A stretch of 24,820 nucleotides of DNA from an uncultured Rhodospirillales bacterium (GTDB lineage: Bacteria > Pseudomonadota > Alphaproteobacteria > Acetobacterales > Acetobacteraceae), in contig CAIZGT010000332.1 of the NCBI GenBank assembly GCA_903932545.1, positions 1 to 24,820 of the forward strand, in the 5' to 3' direction. Both the position numbers and the translations under genes were made by a program. The notes beneath the pieces are model-generated. The model was not told the origin of the DNA and did not search any database. It saw only the letters and a list, made by a program, of their open reading frames with translations. Shown here one piece after another: positions 22,589 through 24,820 of the stretch (positions within the stretch are counted from its first letter, which is position 1; the number at the start of each line of letters is the position of its first letter).

Positions 22589-23940
22589 CAGGCGCGCGAT
22601 GCAAAGCTATGCAGCGACAATGTCGGCAATATCGTGATGGCCTCAGCGCGGAGTGCGACCTGCGGCGCTTCATGCGCCGCTGCATGCAGCAACACGTGGT
22701 GCATCAGGTTGCGCTCAGCAAACACGTAGAGGCCGGAGCAGATGCCGTAGGGTTGCAACACTTGCGCGGCCTGCAGACGCGCCCAGCAATTCGACGACAC
22801 GAAATATCCGCCGATGCTCACACCGCCCTGTTCGGCGGGCAACACGCTGAGCCGCCCCCAGGCATCTTGCCCAGCGGTGGCCACATGACGCAGCGCCGCG
22901 AGCATTTCGCGGTCCTGGCCGTTGGCGGTAAGTTCGGAAAATAGCACCAACACCCGCGGATTGGCGTCGGCCAGCAGGCCTGCCACCGCAGTGTCGAAAT
23001 CAGCATCAGATACCAAAGTATCATCACGCTGAGCCGTGGCCTGTGCCAGTCGCAGCGCCAGTAATTGCGCCATATACGGCATGCCGCGCGCCAGCTCGAC
23101 AACCCGCGCCACGGCGGTTGGCATGAAAGTAAAGCCGGTCTCGCGCGCACCTTTGGCCATCAGCGCTGCCACATCTTGGTCGCTGAACAACGGCAAATGC
23201 ACGCCCACAACGTTGCGCTGAATCGACGGATGCTGGCCCAAAATCTGATCCAGATTTTCGGACACGCCAACAATCAGAAACCGCAAACCCACATCCCGAT
23301 CCGACAGCTGCTTGATGGCGTCAGCGATGCGTGTGCGGGTGGCAGGGGCGAGCACGCGGTCGAATTCGTCGATCACGCACACCAGGCTGTTGCAAAGCAG
23401 GCGGGAGGGCAGGGCGCAAACATCGCCCGGGCGCAGCTCACGGTTTGGCAGGGCATGCTCACACCCTTCAGTGTCTGCACCACCATCCGGCACCGCCAAC
23501 AGCGAAGACGGCAAATCGCGCATCAGGCCGCGCAGAATGCTATCGAAATTGCTGTCGGCATCACAAGTGTGACGCGCCACCACCACGTCGGATTGGCGCA
23601 GGGTTTCCACCACCATATTGGTGAGCGAGGTTTTGCCCCGACCGCGCTCGGCATACAGCACCACATGGGCGCAATCTTCCTGCAATGCCTGCAAAATTCG
23701 TGTCAGTTCCGGCTGACGTCCGACCAATTGCCGCCGACCATGGCGCGGCTGGGTTGGGGTGAACGCGCGGGACGGCGCCACCAATCGATCCGGCCGCCGC
23801 GCCGCCGCAAGCATCGGCTCTTGCCGCATGCCGGACAGGCTGGGCACAACGCCCATATTCGCCCGGTGCAGTTCAGATGGCTTTTTTTGCAGCCCAAAGA
23901 AACGAAGAAGACCCACGATACCCTCGCTTTGCTGGCTCAT
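22588..23940 (-). CDS. AAA ATPase, ORC/Cdc6-like, in the EPS operon
   Basis: A 450-residue cytoplasmic P-loop ATPase. After a basic N-terminus, the AAA module begins LVGRQPELTRILQAL (72-86). It shows Walker A ERGRGKTS (98-105; K103), Walker B LVCVIDEFD (186-194; D191, E192), a sensor-1-like FLIVGVSENL (221-230), and a lid with VVELARGMPYMAQLLAL (280-296). A C-terminal region of about 130 residues may be a winged helix. The module most resembles ORC/Cdc6- or AAA_16-type ATPases. ATG 23940 is chosen because it clears the upstream stop by 40 bp; the longer frame to 24096 overlaps the transferase gene. Its place between priming enzyme and co-polymerase suggests it powers or regulates EPS assembly. 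This is an inference. Confidence 0.78.
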   Translation of the reverse strand: MSQQSEGIVGLLRFFGLQKKPSELHRANMGVVPSLSGMRQEPMLAAARRPDRLVAPSRAFTPTQPRHGRRQLVGRQPELTRILQALQEDCAHVVLYAERGRGKTSLTNMVVETLRQSDVVVARHTCDADSNFDSILRGLMRDLPSSLLAVPDGGADTEGCEHALPNRELRPGDVCALPSRLLCNSLVCVIDEFDRVLAPATRTRIADAIKQLSDRDVGLRFLIVGVSENLDQILGQHPSIQRNVVGVHLPLFSDQDVAALMAKGARETGFTFMPTAVARVVELARGMPYMAQLLALRLAQATAQRDDTLVSDADFDTAVAGLLADANPRVLVLFSELTANGQDREMLAALRHVATAGQDAWGRLSVLPAEQGGVSIGGYFVSSNCWARLQAAQVLQPYGICSGLYVFAERNLMHHVLLHAAAHEAPQVALRAEAITILPTLSLHSFASRA

Positions 23941-23980
23941 CGCTGAGCCGTTCGCCGTGCAGTTGTGTGCAGGCCTTGGT

Positions 23981-24793
23981 TCAGCAGGCGCCACGACGGC
24001 GGATGACGGCGGGAATCGTGCGGGCGAGGATGGCGAAATCCCGCCAGATGCTCCACGTGCTGACATACTGCGTGTCCAGCGCCACACGCTGGGCATAGGA
24101 CGTGTCTGACCGGCCGCTGACCTGCCAAAGTCCGGTCAGCCCAGGTCGGCCGGCGAAATATTGTGCGATGTTATCGCCGTAGCGCGGCACTTCATCAGCA
24201 ACGATTGGGCGTGGCCCGACCAAGCTCATGTCGAGGCGAAGCACGTTGATCAGTTGCGGGATCTCATCAAGACTGGAAGCGCGCAGCAGACGACCAATTG
24301 CGGTGATGCGCGGATCGTTCTTGAGCTTTTGCGTCTCCCGCCATTCGGCCGCCGCTATTGGGTCGGCTTTCAGCAGTTGCGCCAATATATCGGCGCTGTT
24401 GGTGGTCATGGAGCGGAATTTCAGACAGTTGAACTTACGCCCACCGCGGCCGATGCGGGTGTGGGCGAAAAAGACCGGGCCGCCGTCGATTTTCACGGCA
24501 ATCGCGATCAATCCCAGCAATGGCGAAAGCACGGCAATCCCTGCCAATGCTGCAGAGATGTCAAACACCACCTTGGCGGCCCGCGCCACCGAGCGCGGGG
24601 CCGCATGATAGTGTTGCACCTGCTCGGTCTCGTGTGGCGAAACCCAGTTTTGTTCGCCATCAAACGATACTTTGGCAGTATTCCGCTGGGTCCGCGTCAG
24701 CCATCTTTTGAGATCAACAATCCCGGTTGGTCGTAGATCATCTTCTGAACAAACGCGGTAACTTGGGCTATTAATATCTATAATTTTATCCAT
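23981..24793 (-). CDS. Priming sugar-1-phosphate transferase (undecaprenyl-phosphate acceptor)
   Basis: A 270-residue short polyprenyl-phosphate hexose-1-phosphate transferase that starts each EPS repeat unit by placing a sugar-1-phosphate on undecaprenyl phosphate at the inner membrane. The N-terminal 65 residues are variable and soluble. The re-entrant helix (about 75-100, VFDISAALAGIAVLSPLLG) precedes TRIGRGGRKFNCLKFRSM (112-129). The catalytic D176-E177 lie in SSLDEIPQLINVL, then DMSLVGPRP (188-196) and PGLTGLWQVSGRS (217-229). It lacks the extra N-terminal membrane domain of WcaJ/GumD and so resembles ExoY. Its ATG has AGGAG 8 nt upstream. It is the first visible gene of the minus-strand operon; a promoter should lie beyond 24793. 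Confidence 0.92.
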   Translation of the reverse strand: MDKIIDINSPSYRVCSEDDLRPTGIVDLKRWLTRTQRNTAKVSFDGEQNWVSPHETEQVQHYHAAPRSVARAAKVVFDISAALAGIAVLSPLLGLIAIAVKIDGGPVFFAHTRIGRGGRKFNCLKFRSMTTNSADILAQLLKADPIAAAEWRETQKLKNDPRITAIGRLLRASSLDEIPQLINVLRLDMSLVGPRPIVADEVPRYGDNIAQYFAGRPGLTGLWQVSGRSDTSYAQRVALDTQYVSTWSIWRDFAILARTIPAVIRRRGAC

Positions 24794-24820
24794 TATATTA
24801 ACTCCTGACGATATAAGAGA

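Noticed and set aside
23941..24096. N-terminal extension of the AAA frame
   Set aside because: It overlaps the end of the priming transferase gene and has Ser/Pro-rich low-complexity sequence; ATG 23940 fits better.

Overview
The window looks like an alphaproteobacterial chromosome segment, most likely Acetobacteraceae. This is inferred from GC-rich coding sequence with sharply AT-rich gaps, GTG/TTG starts, a Sphingomonas/Acetobacter-type exopolysaccharide (EPS) gene set, CBM60-like repeat proteins and an HWE histidine kinase. I could not test the taxonomy. No rRNA, tRNA, CRISPR array, transposase or phage gene was seen.

Almost the whole window is an EPS locus of the Wzx/Wzy type. From the right end leftward on the minus strand, one coupled operon encodes a priming sugar-1-phosphate transferase (23981-24793), an AAA ATPase (22588-23940), a Wzc/GumC-like co-polymerase with a decayed kinase domain (20372-22588), a membrane GT2 (19157-20332) and a GT4 (17934-19157). 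It converges on a plus-strand pair: a secreted Cys-rich protein (16427) and a Wzy-like polymerase (16730-17986). Diverging from that pair is an outer-membrane beta-barrel gene (14929-16251).

The centre is regulatory and degradative. A minus-strand operon of HWE histidine kinase, single-domain response regulator and Crp/Fnr regulator (11894-14561) has ATGA overlaps. It converges with zero spacing on a 1042-residue GH16 glycanase carrying six CBM60-like repeats and no signal peptide (8765-11893). That glycanase gene has a near-consensus promoter followed by two tandem palindromes. A second Crp/Fnr regulator (7676-8449) diverges from it and precedes a minus-strand operon of GumB-like OPX lipoprotein (7016), glycosyltransferase-like protein (6072) and exported GH16 (5161).

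The left part holds three minus-strand genes with no obvious EPS role (a small 'plasmid stabilization'-type protein, an unrecognised protein and a DUF1003-like membrane protein), two G/C-tract hairpins and a 12-bp tandem repeat. It then holds a plus-strand pair of lytic transglycosylase (1040) and Wzx flippase (1846-3351), and a minus-strand GT2 (1-874). That GT2 is broken near the left edge by a 92-bp inverted repeat, either a fold-back assembly artefact or a true inversion.

Together the genes would prime a lipid-linked repeat unit (23981), extend it (17934, 19157, possibly 6072 and 1-874), flip it (1846), polymerise it (16730 with 20372), export it through OPX (7016) and possibly the barrel (14929), and trim or remodel it with two GH16 enzymes under two Crp/Fnr regulators and a sensor-kinase pathway.
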